The notes: generated by a model from the sequence alone, not told the origin. 64,000 nucleotides of DNA from Vibrio xiamenensis (GCF_900100015.1 NZ_FNDD01000002.1:186001-250000), one strand, 5' to 3'; counted from the stretch's first letter, positions 8,823-17,623 are shown. Program-made: numbers and translations.

Positions 8823-9260
8823 ATGAAAGCTCTCTTGAATTTTATCGACACCACATTTGATAACCCAGACCTAGGCAAACTGGTTTTACGCGTCAGTTTC
8901 GCAGCGATGTTCTTACTCCACGGAATTCACAAAGTCTTTGGCGGCACAGCTTTCATTCAAGGCTTGCTCGAACAGCACGGCGTGCCAGGATTTGTGGCTT
9001 ACGGCGTTTATCTTGGTGAAGTTGTGGCGCCGATTCTATTGATTCTTGGCCTGTTTACGCGTGTAGCGGCGATTTTCGTCATTGGTACTTGTGGCTTTGT
9101 ATTTTGGCTGATGCACGGCGGCGACTTGTTCACACTAAATAAACTCGGCGCGTGGGCAGCAGAAGATATTGGCGTTTATCTGTTCTCTGCGATTGCGATT
9201 TTGCTTTTAGGCCCAGGTAAATATGCCCTTGAAGGTACCAAACGTTCATCATCCATTTGA
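8823..9260 (+). CDS. DoxX family membrane protein
   Basis: A 145-residue protein with four hydrophobic segments and the DoxX-type opening LGKLVLRVSFAAMFLLHGIHK, conserved HG in the first helix, and YLGEVVAPILLILGLFTR in the second. DoxX proteins are small quinone/thiosulfate- or redox-associated membrane proteins whose exact role is mostly undefined. AAGGTCACCCC precedes the ATG. It appears monocistronic, with a 13-bp perfect hairpin downstream. Confidence 0.85.
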   Translation: MKALLNFIDTTFDNPDLGKLVLRVSFAAMFLLHGIHKVFGGTAFIQGLLEQHGVPGFVAYGVYLGEVVAPILLILGLFTRVAAIFVIGTCGFVFWLMHGGDLFTLNKLGAWAAEDIGVYLFSAIAILLLGPGKYALEGTKRSSSI

Positions 9261-9312
9261 TGCTTAAGGTGAATGCATACACTTAAGATGTATGGCACCC
9301 AGACCTTAAAAC

Positions 9313-9343
9313 AGAGAAGGCGAGCTTAAAGCTCGCCTTCTCT
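9313..9343 (+). terminator. Perfect hairpin after the DoxX gene
   Basis: AGAGAAGGCGAGC (9313-9325) pairs perfectly with 9331-9343 around a TTAAA loop. The following T run is poor (TATAATTG), so it may be a weak terminator or an mRNA 3' stabiliser. The remaining 240 bp up to the antiporter gene hold only an unassigned promoter region. Confidence 0.6.
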
Positions 9344-9587
9344 ATAATTGCCCCTAATTATTTCTGCCCACTATACATCACGCCGATTATATTGATGGTT
9401 TGTGGTGTTTTTTCCTTCTATCTTGCTGATATCTCTGCCATGAGCCACAATTATCCATAGCTAACTTGACGAAACTCAGGCAACATATTGTTACAGTTTT
9501 TTTGTTCATTCCATCAACCTTCATTCTTATGGATGCTCATCAGAGTGATTCCACGTCGTTACGCGGATTTTTATTGGGGAAAACTTT

Positions 9588-10925
9588 ATGTCAGCCTATG
9601 ACGCGCTGTGTTTAATCACTGCCTTGGCCGTTTTTATCTCATTGATAAATCATTACTTTGGTAAATTTCAAACCACAATTGCCATCACTGGATGGTCGCT
9701 TGCTATCTCAGCCACCCTGCTGTTTCTCAACTACACCGGTCTGGTGCCTTTAGAAAAAGAGCAAAAACTTATCGATATGCTGCAAAGCATTCAATTCGAC
9801 GACTTTCTACTCAAAGGGGTGCTGGGCTTTTTACTGTTTGGCGGTGCGCTGAATATCGATTTAAGCCACTTACGCGACCAAAAATTTGAAATTCCTTGCC
9901 TCGCTTTTTGTGCAACGCTGATTTCAACCTTCTTTATCGGTGGCACGTTGTGGTACATCTTCTCACTGGTTGGTTTGCAGATTGACTTCATCTACTGCTG
10001 CTTATTTGGCGCCTTGATATCGCCGACCGACCCGATTGCGGTGCTGGCGATCGTCAAAAAACTCAACGCTCCGCAGCGCATATCAACCCAAATTGAAGGT
10101 GAGTCGCTGTTCAACGACGGCCTTGGTTTGGTAGTATTTTCCACCATCTTTACCATTGCATTTGGTCACTCAGCGCCGACCTTTGGCGGCGTTGCTAGCC
10201 TATTTATCCATGAAGCGATCGGCGGGATTGTGTTTGGTGCAGTACTTGGTTTTGTATTCCATTACTTGATTAAGAAAACGCACGACAGCATGATGCGTAT
10301 GATCCTGACAATTCTAATCCCAACCGCCGGTTACGTGATTGGTGAGCACTTAGATGTGTCTGCGCCACTGGCAATGGTGGTTTCTGGCATCATGATCGGT
10401 AACTTCACCAAACCAGGTCTGAGCGACGTGGAATCGCATCAGTTAAGCCATTTGTGGGAATTGATTGATGAAATTCTCAATGCGGTGCTGTTCCTACTGA
10501 TCGGCCTTATCATGTTGACGTTCACCTTCCACTACATCGATTTGGTGGCGGCCTTGATTGCGATACCTTTGGTACTTCTCAGCCGTTACATCAGTGTCAA
10601 AGCATGTTATATCGGCTTTAATCGCTTTCGTAGCTATAACCCAGAATCAGTGAAAATTCTGACTTGGGGCGGGCTGCGCGGCGGTCTTGCTCTCGCTATG
10701 GCAATGGCGATTCCGGTCGGTGTGAGCTCGGATTATGCCCAACATGTCGACATTCGCGAAATCATTGTAGTGATGACTTATGCTGTGGTGGTGTTCTCGA
10801 TTCTGGTTCAAGCGTCGACTATCACACCGATGATTCAAAAAGCCAAAGCTTGGGAACAAGCGCGCGAACCAAAATCGGAAAACCGCGCCAAAGCTTGGCA
10901 AGAGCAAAACAGTAAAGCGCAATAA
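9588..10925 (+). CDS. CPA1-family Na+/H+ antiporter
   Basis: The 445-residue protein has about twelve membrane segments. It carries the CPA1 signatures FGALISPTDPIAVLAI and GESLFNDGLGLVVF, where the paired acidic residue of the ND motif binds the ion, and the later WGGLRGGLALAMAMAIP block. The C-terminal tail after the last helix is short, charged and cytoplasmic. The product is expected to exchange Na+ (or K+) for H+ at the inner membrane in pH and salt homeostasis. It stands alone, closed by a terminator. Confidence 0.9.
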   Translation: MSAYDALCLITALAVFISLINHYFGKFQTTIAITGWSLAISATLLFLNYTGLVPLEKEQKLIDMLQSIQFDDFLLKGVLGFLLFGGALNIDLSHLRDQKFEIPCLAFCATLISTFFIGGTLWYIFSLVGLQIDFIYCCLFGALISPTDPIAVLAIVKKLNAPQRISTQIEGESLFNDGLGLVVFSTIFTIAFGHSAPTFGGVASLFIHEAIGGIVFGAVLGFVFHYLIKKTHDSMMRMILTILIPTAGYVIGEHLDVSAPLAMVVSGIMIGNFTKPGLSDVESHQLSHLWELIDEILNAVLFLLIGLIMLTFTFHYIDLVAALIAIPLVLLSRYISVKACYIGFNRFRSYNPESVKILTWGGLRGGLALAMAMAIPVGVSSDYAQHVDIREIIVVMTYAVVVFSILVQASTITPMIQKAKAWEQAREPKSENRAKAWQEQNSKAQ

Positions 10926-10945
10926 GCTGGCGCACTTTACTCGAT

Positions 10946-10974
10946 AAAAAAGACGCCATTTGGCGTCTTTTCTA
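10946..10974. terminator. Bidirectional intrinsic terminator
   Basis: AAAAGACGCC and GGCGTCTTTT pair around a short ATTT loop, with A and T runs on either side. It serves the antiporter gene (+) and the convergent PPOX-fold gene (-). Confidence 0.85.
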
Positions 10975-11003
10975 ATTCTATTCTAGCGACTGAGCAAAGC
11001 GGA

Positions 11004-11567
11004 TCACTTGCCTACTGCCGCTTGCTGATCCTTAATAATCTGCAGTAATGAAGGTAGGAACTCTCGCTGAGTGTAGGTTTCTTGCTGCCAAGGTTTAGCG
11101 AGCATCAAGGCTTTAGCACAGTGGAAAAACAGCTCTTTCACCTTCACCACCATCACTAATTTGGCCGGTTTTTCTTTCACGGCAAATGCCTCAAGCAGCT
11201 CAGGTTCACGTGATAACGTGGCTTCGCCTTTGACCCGCAAAATTTCATCGACCCCTGGCACCATAAACATCAGCCCAACTTGCTGCTGTTTCACCAAATT
11301 TTTATAGGTATCAAGACGATTATTTCCTGCGCTATCGGCAAAGGCTAAGGTATGGGAATCAAGCACTTTTACAAACCCTTTATCGCCGCCACGAGGTGAA
11401 ATATCTGGAAAGCCAAATTCATCAACGCTCGATACCAACACCAGTGGACTGTGAGCAATGAAGGTTTCGCTGTGAGGGTCAATAACGCCGATGGCTTTAC
11501 TTTTTGCCAGTGGGTGCGGCTGTGGGTAAACTTGCGCCAAATCGGCTTCTGATTGAAAAGTGCTCAC
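11004..11567 (-). CDS. PPOX-fold FMN-binding protein (MSMEG_1061/DR2398-like)
   Basis: The sequence PLVLVSSVDEFGFPDISPRG, the GNNRLDTYKNL block and the VPGVDEILRVKGEA strand fit a split beta-barrel pyridoxamine-phosphate-oxidase-like protein of the MSMEG_1061 type. The function of these proteins is mostly unknown; flavin, heme or F420 are possible ligands in this fold. I place the start at the GTG at 11567 (187 residues), which has AAGGA six bases upstream; a longer frame runs up to 11663 but would cross the Fur-like box. Iron control is likely from that box. Confidence 0.75.
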   Translation of the reverse strand: MSTFQSEADLAQVYPQPHPLAKSKAIGVIDPHSETFIAHSPLVLVSSVDEFGFPDISPRGGDKGFVKVLDSHTLAFADSAGNNRLDTYKNLVKQQQVGLMFMVPGVDEILRVKGEATLSREPELLEAFAVKEKPAKLVMVVKVKELFFHCAKALMLAKPWQQETYTQREFLPSLLQIIKDQQAAVGK

Positions 11568-11589
11568 CTTAAATCCTTGTAAATTATAT

Positions 11590-11604
11590 TGATAATGATT
11601 CTTA
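11590..11604 (-). promoter_or_regulatory. Fur-box-like site
   Basis: TGATAAT-G-ATTCTTA matches 12 of 14 arm positions of the 7-1-7 Fur model (TGATAAT-N-ATTATCA). It lies about 25 bp upstream of the GTG start chosen for the PPOX-fold protein, where it would overlap the promoter. Iron-dependent repression is inferred. Confidence 0.5.
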
Positions 11605-11756
11605 ATTATTTCGATCATCATAACTGGATTATCAAAAATCACAATCTTTGACCTCGAAAGCACCTTTACTCACGCGTCACCGAATGAATCACGTTGGCCA
11701 TTTGCTCGCGAATAAAAGCCACCCACGCCGAATAAGAGCATGACTTTAATCAACGA

Positions 11757-11787
11757 AATAAAAAAGGCGCAACCACGCCTTTTTTAT
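11757..11787 (-). terminator. Intrinsic terminator of the esterase operon
   Basis: AAAAAAGGCG and CGCCTTTTTT flank a short loop; on the minus strand this ends transcription just after the esterase stop codon. Confidence 0.8.
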
Positions 11788-11806
11788 TGATTCAAAACTG
11801 CTAGGG

Positions 11807-12418
11807 CTAAGCCGCTTGAAACAGCTTAGCGATAAACTCGGCCGCCGTATCCGCCCCTTGCTGGGAAACGGTGTGCACGGTGGACTGCTCAAAAGAGCTT
11901 TGCACATTGACACCAAGCGCGCTTAATACGCTTTCGGCTCGCTCACTCTCTTGCCAAGCAATCACAGGGTCACTTTTACCATGCACCAGTAAAATCGGCA
12001 GATCAGCTTTTGGCGCATATGGCTCAGGTGACGCCAAACGGCCCGAATACGCGACTACGCCAGAGACTGGCAATCGACCACTTGCCACCACATCAAGCGC
12101 CATGATTGAGCCTTGAGAAAAACCAACCAGCACCACTTGGTCGTGTTCAAACGATGCCTGATGCTCAGCCAGCACTCGACTCAAAGTCGCATCCAAAGAC
12201 TCGCGCGCGTTTTTAACTCGCTCTGGACGATTGGCTTCACTGATGCCATCTAAACTAAACCATTGATATCCTTGACCACCAGCAAAGCCAAACGGCGCAT
12301 TGGGGGCAACAAACGTTACTTCGGGCAAACGTTGCTGCCAATACTCAATCACCGGTGAAAAATGACTGCCTTGGCTACCTACACCGTGTAAAAAAATCAC
12401 CACTTGTTTTGCCATCAT
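11807..12418 (-). CDS. Carboxylesterase/phospholipase-type alpha/beta hydrolase
   Basis: A 203-residue serine hydrolase with an early oxyanion strand VVIFLHGVGSQG, nucleophile elbow GFSQG, an aspartate in LLVHGKSDPVI, and a histidine near the C-terminus (STVHTVSQQG). This order and size match the YpfH/carboxylesterase 2 group acting on small esters. No signal peptide is visible, so it is cytoplasmic. Two adjacent ATG codons could start it; AAGGA six bases before the second favours that one. It lies 6-9 bp after the glutathionyl-hydroquinone reductase and is surely cotranscribed with it. Confidence 0.85.
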   Translation of the reverse strand: MMAKQVVIFLHGVGSQGSHFSPVIEYWQQRLPEVTFVAPNAPFGFAGGQGYQWFSLDGISEANRPERVKNARESLDATLSRVLAEHQASFEHDQVVLVGFSQGSIMALDVVASGRLPVSGVVAYSGRLASPEPYAPKADLPILLVHGKSDPVIAWQESERAESVLSALGVNVQSSFEQSTVHTVSQQGADTAAEFIAKLFQAA

Positions 12419-12424
12419 TGTTCC

Positions 12425-13384
12425 TTAAAGTCCGTAACGGGACATATCAGGGCCAACCGGAACAATACCGTTCGGGTTAAGCGCTTTAATTGAGTAATAA
12501 CCTTGTTTAATGTGGTCAATATTGACGGTCTCTTTGATTCCAGGCACCGCCAGCATACGACTCAAAAAGGCATCGAGATAGGTATAATCACGAATCTGAC
12601 GCAGATTACATTTGAAGATGCCGTGATACGCCACATCAAAACGCACCAGAGTAACGAACAAACGGATATCCGCTTCAGTCAACTGGTTACCCATTAAATA
12701 AGGTCGACCATCGTTTAGGCGCTGTTCTAGTTCATTGAGCGTACTAAACACATCATCGTAAGCTTCTTCATAGCTTACTTGGGTCGTCGCAAAACCGGCG
12801 CGATATACGCCATTGTTAAGCTTGGTGTAGATGTGCTCGGTAAGCGGTTCAAGCTCTGACGCCAGCGCTTGCGGATACAAATCATAATCTGAGCTGGCCA
12901 AGTCGCCAAAACCAACGTTGAACATGCGCACGATATCGGCGGATTCATTGTTAACTATGGTTTGGGTCTTTTTATCCCAAAGCACAGGTACGGTTGCGCG
13001 CCCAGTAAAGTGCGGATCAACTTGAGTGTAAATTTGGTGCATCCAAGTCGCATGATTAATGGGATCTGACGTTGAGCCCGGATAGTCACCAAAATGCCAA
13101 CCTTCGCCAAGCAGTGCCGGTTCCACCACAGATACCGAGATAAGATGCTCTAAACCTTTGAGTTTACGTGCAATCAAAGTCCGTGATGCCCAAGGACAAA
13201 TCAGAGCCACATACAAATGATAGCGATCGGCTTCGGCTTTAAAACCGCCAACGCCGGTTGGCCCAGCTTCGCCAGTCGGCGTGATCCAATTTCGAAATGA
13301 CGAAGTTTGACGAACAAATCCGCCTTTTTCATCGGTCGCTTGTACCGGGTCCCAATCTTTGGTCCATACCCCATTGACTAACAT
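12425..13384 (-). CDS. yqjG: Glutathionyl-hydroquinone reductase (YqjG/ECM4, GST Xi class)
   Basis: The enzyme removes glutathione from glutathionyl-hydroquinones. The catalytic cysteine lies in the ICPWASRTL motif near residue 63, the Xi-class CPWA signature, and an N-terminal extension (TDEKGGFVRQTSSFRNWI) precedes the thioredoxin fold as in E. coli YqjG. The C-terminal helical domain includes the SADIVRMFN and LTEADIRLFVTLVRFD blocks. At 319 residues it is of normal length. A LysR gene lies upstream on the same strand, and a perfect palindrome about 90 bp upstream is the likely control site. Confidence 0.9.
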   Translation of the reverse strand: MLVNGVWTKDWDPVQATDEKGGFVRQTSSFRNWITPTGEAGPTGVGGFKAEADRYHLYVALICPWASRTLIARKLKGLEHLISVSVVEPALLGEGWHFGDYPGSTSDPINHATWMHQIYTQVDPHFTGRATVPVLWDKKTQTIVNNESADIVRMFNVGFGDLASSDYDLYPQALASELEPLTEHIYTKLNNGVYRAGFATTQVSYEEAYDDVFSTLNELEQRLNDGRPYLMGNQLTEADIRLFVTLVRFDVAYHGIFKCNLRQIRDYTYLDAFLSRMLAVPGIKETVNIDHIKQGYYSIKALNPNGIVPVGPDMSRYGL

Positions 13385-13466
13385 GGCTCTCTCCGCAGTG
13401 TTTGTGTCGATGGAATTACTTTAGCTCACTTCCGCATTGAATATTATCCCCAAATTTTGAGGATAT

Positions 13467-13487
13467 TTACTTCCATAATGGAAGTAA
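13467..13487. promoter_or_regulatory. Perfect 10-1-10 palindrome upstream of yqjG
   Basis: TTACTTCCAT, one base, then ATGGAAGTAA form a perfect dyad. It contains the T-N11-A core expected of LysR targets and lies abutting the LysR stop codon, about 85-100 bp upstream of yqjG. On the minus strand a GATAAT -10-like hexamer follows it, so the dyad would sit near the -35 position. Confidence 0.6.
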
Positions 13488-14405
13488 TCACCAACCTTGA
13501 TCCCAACGCGGTTCACCGGCAAAAGCGCTGACCAGAAAATCGATGACTGCACGCGCGGTTTGCGGCAAATGCTTAGAGGGAGGATAAAGAGCAAACAAAC
13601 CAAGTGGTGGGGTTTCGAACTGATCCAGTACGGTGTGGAGATGGCTGTTTTGCAGGGCCTTTCCAGCAACAAAAGTCGGTAATCGCGCCACGCCAAGCCC
13701 TTCAACCGCCGCTTGCAGGCATGCCTCCGCATTGGAGAATTTTAACCGCCCGTCAACGCTGACATCGGTGATACTTTTGCCGCGCGCCTTAGTCAAATAC
13801 GGCCATTGGTACGGGTTGACGAAGTTGGTATCGATGATGCACTGCTGAGTACTGAGTTCACGCCAATGCTTCAATGAAGGCGCGGCGCTAAGGTATTTTT
13901 CACTCGCCACCGTCACCACGCGTACATCGCACAGTTTTCTGGCGACCAAGCTGCTATCTCGCAGTGCGCCGATGCGAAACGCCAAATCAAACCCTTCGTC
14001 AACAATACTTACTGGCCTGTCAGCAAAACTGACATCCAAAGAGATCAACGGGTAGCGCTCAGCAAAAGCCAGCAGTTGGGGCATCAAATGGTCTCGCCCA
14101 AAACTGACGGGCGCAGAAATTCTCAACCGCCCGGAGGGCTGATTAGACGCAGTGCGAATCGAATCATTCAGCGCGTCCAGTTCGTCAATAATGGCTTTGA
14201 TGCGCTGATAGTAACTCTCGCCCACTTGCGTTGGCGTAACCGCACGCGTGCTGCGTTTAAACAGTTGCACACCGAGCTCATTTTCCAGTCGAGAGATCAT
14301 TTTTGACGCTTGACCGCTGCTGGTCCCCATTCGCTTGGCCGCTTTAGTAAAACTGCCCAGCTCTTTGACCGCGATGAACATGCGGTCACAATCTAGCCGT
14401 TCCAC
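13488..14405 (-). CDS. LysR-family transcriptional regulator
   Basis: The N-terminal winged HTH is clear: FIAVKELGSFTKAAKRMGTSSGQASKMISRLE (given here only as positions 10-41), followed by LGVQLFKRSTRAVTPTQVG. The C-terminal effector domain begins near residue 90 with SGRLRISAPVSFG, typical of the AaeR/DsdC-like group that responds to aromatic or redox-active compounds. At 305 residues it is full length. It precedes yqjG and the esterase on the same strand and probably controls them. Confidence 0.9.
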   Translation of the reverse strand: MERLDCDRMFIAVKELGSFTKAAKRMGTSSGQASKMISRLENELGVQLFKRSTRAVTPTQVGESYYQRIKAIIDELDALNDSIRTASNQPSGRLRISAPVSFGRDHLMPQLLAFAERYPLISLDVSFADRPVSIVDEGFDLAFRIGALRDSSLVARKLCDVRVVTVASEKYLSAAPSLKHWRELSTQQCIIDTNFVNPYQWPYLTKARGKSITDVSVDGRLKFSNAEACLQAAVEGLGVARLPTFVAGKALQNSHLHTVLDQFETPPLGLFALYPPSKHLPQTARAVIDFLVSAFAGEPRWDQGW

Positions 14406-14639
14406 GCTGATACTCCAAGTGGTGAATCATACTGACTGTTATAACAAACTTTTTTGTCATTTACTTGCAAGCAAACATTATTCACATCAATGAATTATCT
14501 ATCTTCCCATTCACCCTAGTCCGCCCAGCCAACTCACCCTCTTGTGCACAGATAAAAATCCCGCTATCGCACCTTAGAGTGAAAAATTTCGACGCAAACT
14601 TGGTGAGTTCTTTGCTATTATCACGCGACTTTTCTGTAT

Positions 14640-14685
14640 CCCATTGTAAAGTGCAGCGTATTGACGCCTTGTATTTCACAATGGG
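14640..14685 (+). promoter_or_regulatory. Long hairpin in the leader of yhdT-panF
   Basis: A 16-pair stem with one mismatch and three G-U pairs runs from CCCATTGT (14640-14647) to ACAATGGG (14678-14685), with a GCGT/ACGC apex and an ATTG tetraloop. It ends 21 bases before the yhdT ATG and has no T run, so it is not an ordinary terminator. A role in mRNA control or as a protein-binding dyad is inferred. The rest of the 301-bp gap shows nothing else I can name. Confidence 0.5.
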
Positions 14686-14706
14686 CTTGGAGTTTGGGAG
14701 ACACCA

Positions 14707-15009
14707 ATGAAGCAAGCAAGCCATTTTTATCGCCAAGCGCACCGAGAAGCGCTGTGGGCGATTGCCCTCGCCCTAGGTTATTTCACCTGGTGGTACTGCA
14801 GTGCCTATCAATTCTCAGCGCCGATTGAAGATACCCGTATGCCAACGCTCTATTTTGGTATGCCACTGTGGTTTCTTCTTTCATGCGTCATCGGCCCTAT
14901 TCTATTCACTGTGCTGTGCGGACTGATGGTCAAATATCTCTATCGCGATATGCCGCTTGATGATTTCGACAAGATTGAAACACAAAACCAGGGTGACACG
15001 CATGAATAG
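14707..15009 (+). CDS. yhdT: YhdT family small membrane protein (DUF997)
   Basis: A 100-residue protein with two membrane segments: one around ALWAIALALGYFTWWYCSAY and one around LWFLLSCVIGPILFTVLCGL. YhdT almost always precedes panF, as here, and is thought to be an accessory of the symporter. GGGAG lies seven bases upstream of the ATG. Its stop codon overlaps the panF start region (ATG at 15002). In E. coli the pair sits behind accBC; here it does not. Confidence 0.9.
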   Translation: MKQASHFYRQAHREALWAIALALGYFTWWYCSAYQFSAPIEDTRMPTLYFGMPLWFLLSCVIGPILFTVLCGLMVKYLYRDMPLDDFDKIETQNQGDTHE

Positions 15010-16456
15010 CCAAATTTTCATTCCGTTAGTCTTGTACGTCCTTGGCGTATTCGCGGTGGCATTTTTTACTCGTCGCCATCATAAACCCGGCAAGTTTTTA
15101 AGCGAATATTTCGTCGGCAATCGCAGTATGGGCGGCTTTGTACTTGCCATGACTCTGGCGGCAACCTACGCCAGTGCGAGCAGTTTTATCGGCGGCCCAG
15201 GCGCGGCCTACAAAATGGGCCTTGGCTGGGTATTGCTGGCAATGATTCAACTGCCCGCCACTTGGCTAACTTTGGGCGTATTAGGCAAAAAATTTGCGAT
15301 TGAAGCGCGTAAACATAACGCCCTAACACTTAACGATATTTTGTACGCGCGATTTAAAAGCCGCAAAGTGGTGATCTTTGCATCGCTCTCGCTACTGTTG
15401 GCATTTTTCGGAACCATGGTGGTACAGTTTGTCGGCGGCGCGCGTCTGCTACAAACCGTGACCGGCCTGCCTTATCAATACAGTTTGCTGATGTTTGCTT
15501 GTACCGTGGGTCTTTACACCACCATCGGCGGTTTTCGCGCTGTGGTACTCACCGACACCATACAAGGCATCATGATGCTGATCGGGACGGTGCTGCTACT
15601 GTACGGCATTATTCATGCGGGCGGCGGCGTGGCCGAACTGGTGACCAAGCTACACAGCATCGACCCAGCGCTGGTCACCCCTTACGGACCTAACCATTTT
15701 CTTAGCCAACCATTTATGCTCAGCTTTTGGGTATTGGTGTGTTTTGGTGTCATCGGTCTACCTCACGCCGCGGTGCGCTGTATGTCCTACAAAGACAGTT
15801 CATCCCTGCATAAAGGCATGGTGATCAGCACCATTATGATTGCGATTTTGATGTTTGGTACTCACACCGCGGGCGCGCTAGGACGTGCCATTGTGCCGGA
15901 CATCGCAACGCCAGATCAGATCATGCCGACTTTAATGATCACCGTCTTGTCACCCGTTGTGGCTGGCATTTTCTTAGCTGGACCAATGGCGGCAATTATG
16001 TCGACCATCGATTCACTGCTGATTCAAGCCTCAGCGACACTGCTTAAAGATTTGTACATTAATTACATCAACCCGAAAGTGGTCAATGAAGTCAAAGCAG
16101 AAAGCAAACTTAACCGCTTATCGCTGTGGATCACTGCTATCTTTGCCTTGTTGGTATTTTTCGCCGCCACCAATCCACCGGACATGATCATTTGGCTCAA
16201 TCTGATGGCGCTTGGCGGCTTACAAGCGGTATTTTTATGGCCATTAGTGCTCGGCTTGTATTGGCAAAAAGCCTCAGCGGCAGGGGCATTAACCTCCATG
16301 GTGTGCGGGCTAACTTGCTATATCTCGCTGATGATTTTCAAACCCGATATGGGCGGCGTCCACGCTATTGTGCCAACCTTACTGGTCGGGCTAATTAGCT
16401 TTGTTGTGGTAAGCCTTGCCAAGCCCAACGCCAAGCTGCAAGCAGCCGTCGAGTAG
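15002..16456 (+). CDS. panF: Sodium/pantothenate symporter PanF
   Basis: PanF is an inner-membrane symporter of the solute:sodium family that imports pantothenate for coenzyme A synthesis. The 484-residue protein has about thirteen membrane segments, with the family block FLSEYFVGNRSMGGFVLAMT near residues 31-50 and TYASASSFIGGPGA after it. I start it at the ATG at 15002, inside the end of yhdT, with AGGGTGA upstream; the longer frame from 14957 would duplicate the yhdT coding region out of frame. A terminator follows. Confidence 0.93.
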   Translation: MNSQIFIPLVLYVLGVFAVAFFTRRHHKPGKFLSEYFVGNRSMGGFVLAMTLAATYASASSFIGGPGAAYKMGLGWVLLAMIQLPATWLTLGVLGKKFAIEARKHNALTLNDILYARFKSRKVVIFASLSLLLAFFGTMVVQFVGGARLLQTVTGLPYQYSLLMFACTVGLYTTIGGFRAVVLTDTIQGIMMLIGTVLLLYGIIHAGGGVAELVTKLHSIDPALVTPYGPNHFLSQPFMLSFWVLVCFGVIGLPHAAVRCMSYKDSSSLHKGMVISTIMIAILMFGTHTAGALGRAIVPDIATPDQIMPTLMITVLSPVVAGIFLAGPMAAIMSTIDSLLIQASATLLKDLYINYINPKVVNEVKAESKLNRLSLWITAIFALLVFFAATNPPDMIIWLNLMALGGLQAVFLWPLVLGLYWQKASAAGALTSMVCGLTCYISLMIFKPDMGGVHAIVPTLLVGLISFVVVSLAKPNAKLQAAVE

Positions 16457-16514
16457 GCCAAACGAAATCACAAACCATTACCAACGCTCAAGATGTTGAT
16501 TCGGGGCTGATAAG

Positions 16515-16545
16515 CAAAAAAGCGCATTACAAATGCGCTTTTTTC
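16515..16545. terminator. Bidirectional intrinsic terminator
   Basis: AAGCGCATT and AATGCGCTT pair around a short loop with flanking A and T runs. It separates panF (+) from the convergent shikimate dehydrogenase-like gene (-). Confidence 0.85.
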
Positions 16546-16579
16546 TTTTCAATCTCAACGCTAGTTTCGCCTGTACACA

Positions 16580-17440
16580 TCACTGCTGGCGCGAATAGGC
16601 CGCCGCTTGTTCAAACTGGGCCTTAGTTGGCCGAATGCCGGTGTATAACTCAAACTGCTCAAGCGCTTGCAATGCAAACACTTCGCTGCCTTTTATCACA
16701 CGTTTTTCTAGCTGCTGAGCACATTTGACCAGCGGCGTTTGCTCGGGGAGCGCTACCACATCAAACACCACGCTCGCCGCGGCAATTTGCGCATGGCTAA
16801 ACGCCAGTTCGTGCTCCAACTTATCACCTTGCATGCCAATCGGTGTGGCGTTAATCAAAAGTTCACTGTCTTCACTTTGCAGCGTGGCTACCCAATCAAA
16901 ACCACACAACTTTGCCAAAGCCCGGCCTTTTTGCTCATTACGCGCCACAATCACACCACGACGAAAACCTGCATCGCGAAGCGCGCAAGCCACCGCTTTT
17001 GCCATACCTCCTGCCCCCTTAAGCGCAAAACTCAACTCCGGTGAGACTTGGTATTGTTTAAGTAGCGCTGCAATCGCACTGTAGTCGGTGTTGTAAGCGG
17101 TGAGATAACCGTCGCTGTTGACCACAGTGTTTACGGAATCAATCGCTTTGGCTGACGCTGCCAACTCATCAACCAAATCAATCACCGCCTCTTTAAACGG
17201 CATGGAAATCGCGCAGCCGCGAACACCGAGTGCACGAACGCCTGAAATGGCACCGGCTAAATCTTCACATTGAAAGGCTTTGTACACATAGTTGAGCCCT
17301 AGTGCTTGATAGAGATGATTGTGAAACCGAGTACCAAAGTTACTTGGCCGCGCAGCAAGCGACATACACACTGTGGTGTCTTTATTGATGACCACTTGGG
17401 TGCCGTGCTGCCCAATGTTATCCGTATTCGTTTCTGTCAT
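16580..17440 (-). CDS. Shikimate dehydrogenase-like protein (HI_0607/SDH-L type)
   Basis: The protein resembles Haemophilus HI_0607, a shikimate-dehydrogenase-like enzyme with slow NADP-dependent activity, rather than AroE proper: the substrate loop reads MSLAARPSNFGTRFHN in place of the usual SLSPxxHN. The catalytic lysine (SMPFKEAVID) and aspartate (NTDYSAI) are both present, as is a Rossmann loop (GAGGMAKAVACAL). I start at the ATG at 17440 with AAGAGAAG upstream; a TTG at 17461 would add seven residues. Its true substrate is unclear. It is cytoplasmic and apparently monocistronic. Confidence 0.85.
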   Translation of the reverse strand: MTETNTDNIGQHGTQVVINKDTTVCMSLAARPSNFGTRFHNHLYQALGLNYVYKAFQCEDLAGAISGVRALGVRGCAISMPFKEAVIDLVDELAASAKAIDSVNTVVNSDGYLTAYNTDYSAIAALLKQYQVSPELSFALKGAGGMAKAVACALRDAGFRRGVIVARNEQKGRALAKLCGFDWVATLQSEDSELLINATPIGMQGDKLEHELAFSHAQIAAASVVFDVVALPEQTPLVKCAQQLEKRVIKGSEVFALQALEQFELYTGIRPTKAQFEQAAAYSRQQ

Positions 17441-17499
17441 CGTTAATGCTTCTCTTGCCAAAGTTCAAACTGAGTGCTTAGCATCGCCGATTTAAGCGC

Positions 17500-17533
17500 A
17501 AAAAAAAACGCCAAACTGTTTGGCGTTTTTATT
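17500..17533 (-). terminator. Intrinsic terminator
   Basis: AACGCCAAA and TTTGGCGTT flank a three-base loop between long A and T runs. It lies just after the lipoprotein gene that ends at 17624 and closes its transcription. Confidence 0.8.
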
Positions 17534-17623
17534 CCTCTTTTTCCAGTGGATTAGCGAACTGCGCCGTGCAGAGCTGCTCAAACCACTGCCTAGATGGTAA
17601 AATACGGCAATAATGGGAGGGAG

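Noticed and set aside
14465..14742. Two overlapping frames upstream of yhdT
   Set aside because: Both cross the leader hairpin, and one overlaps the start of yhdT; neither resembles a protein family.
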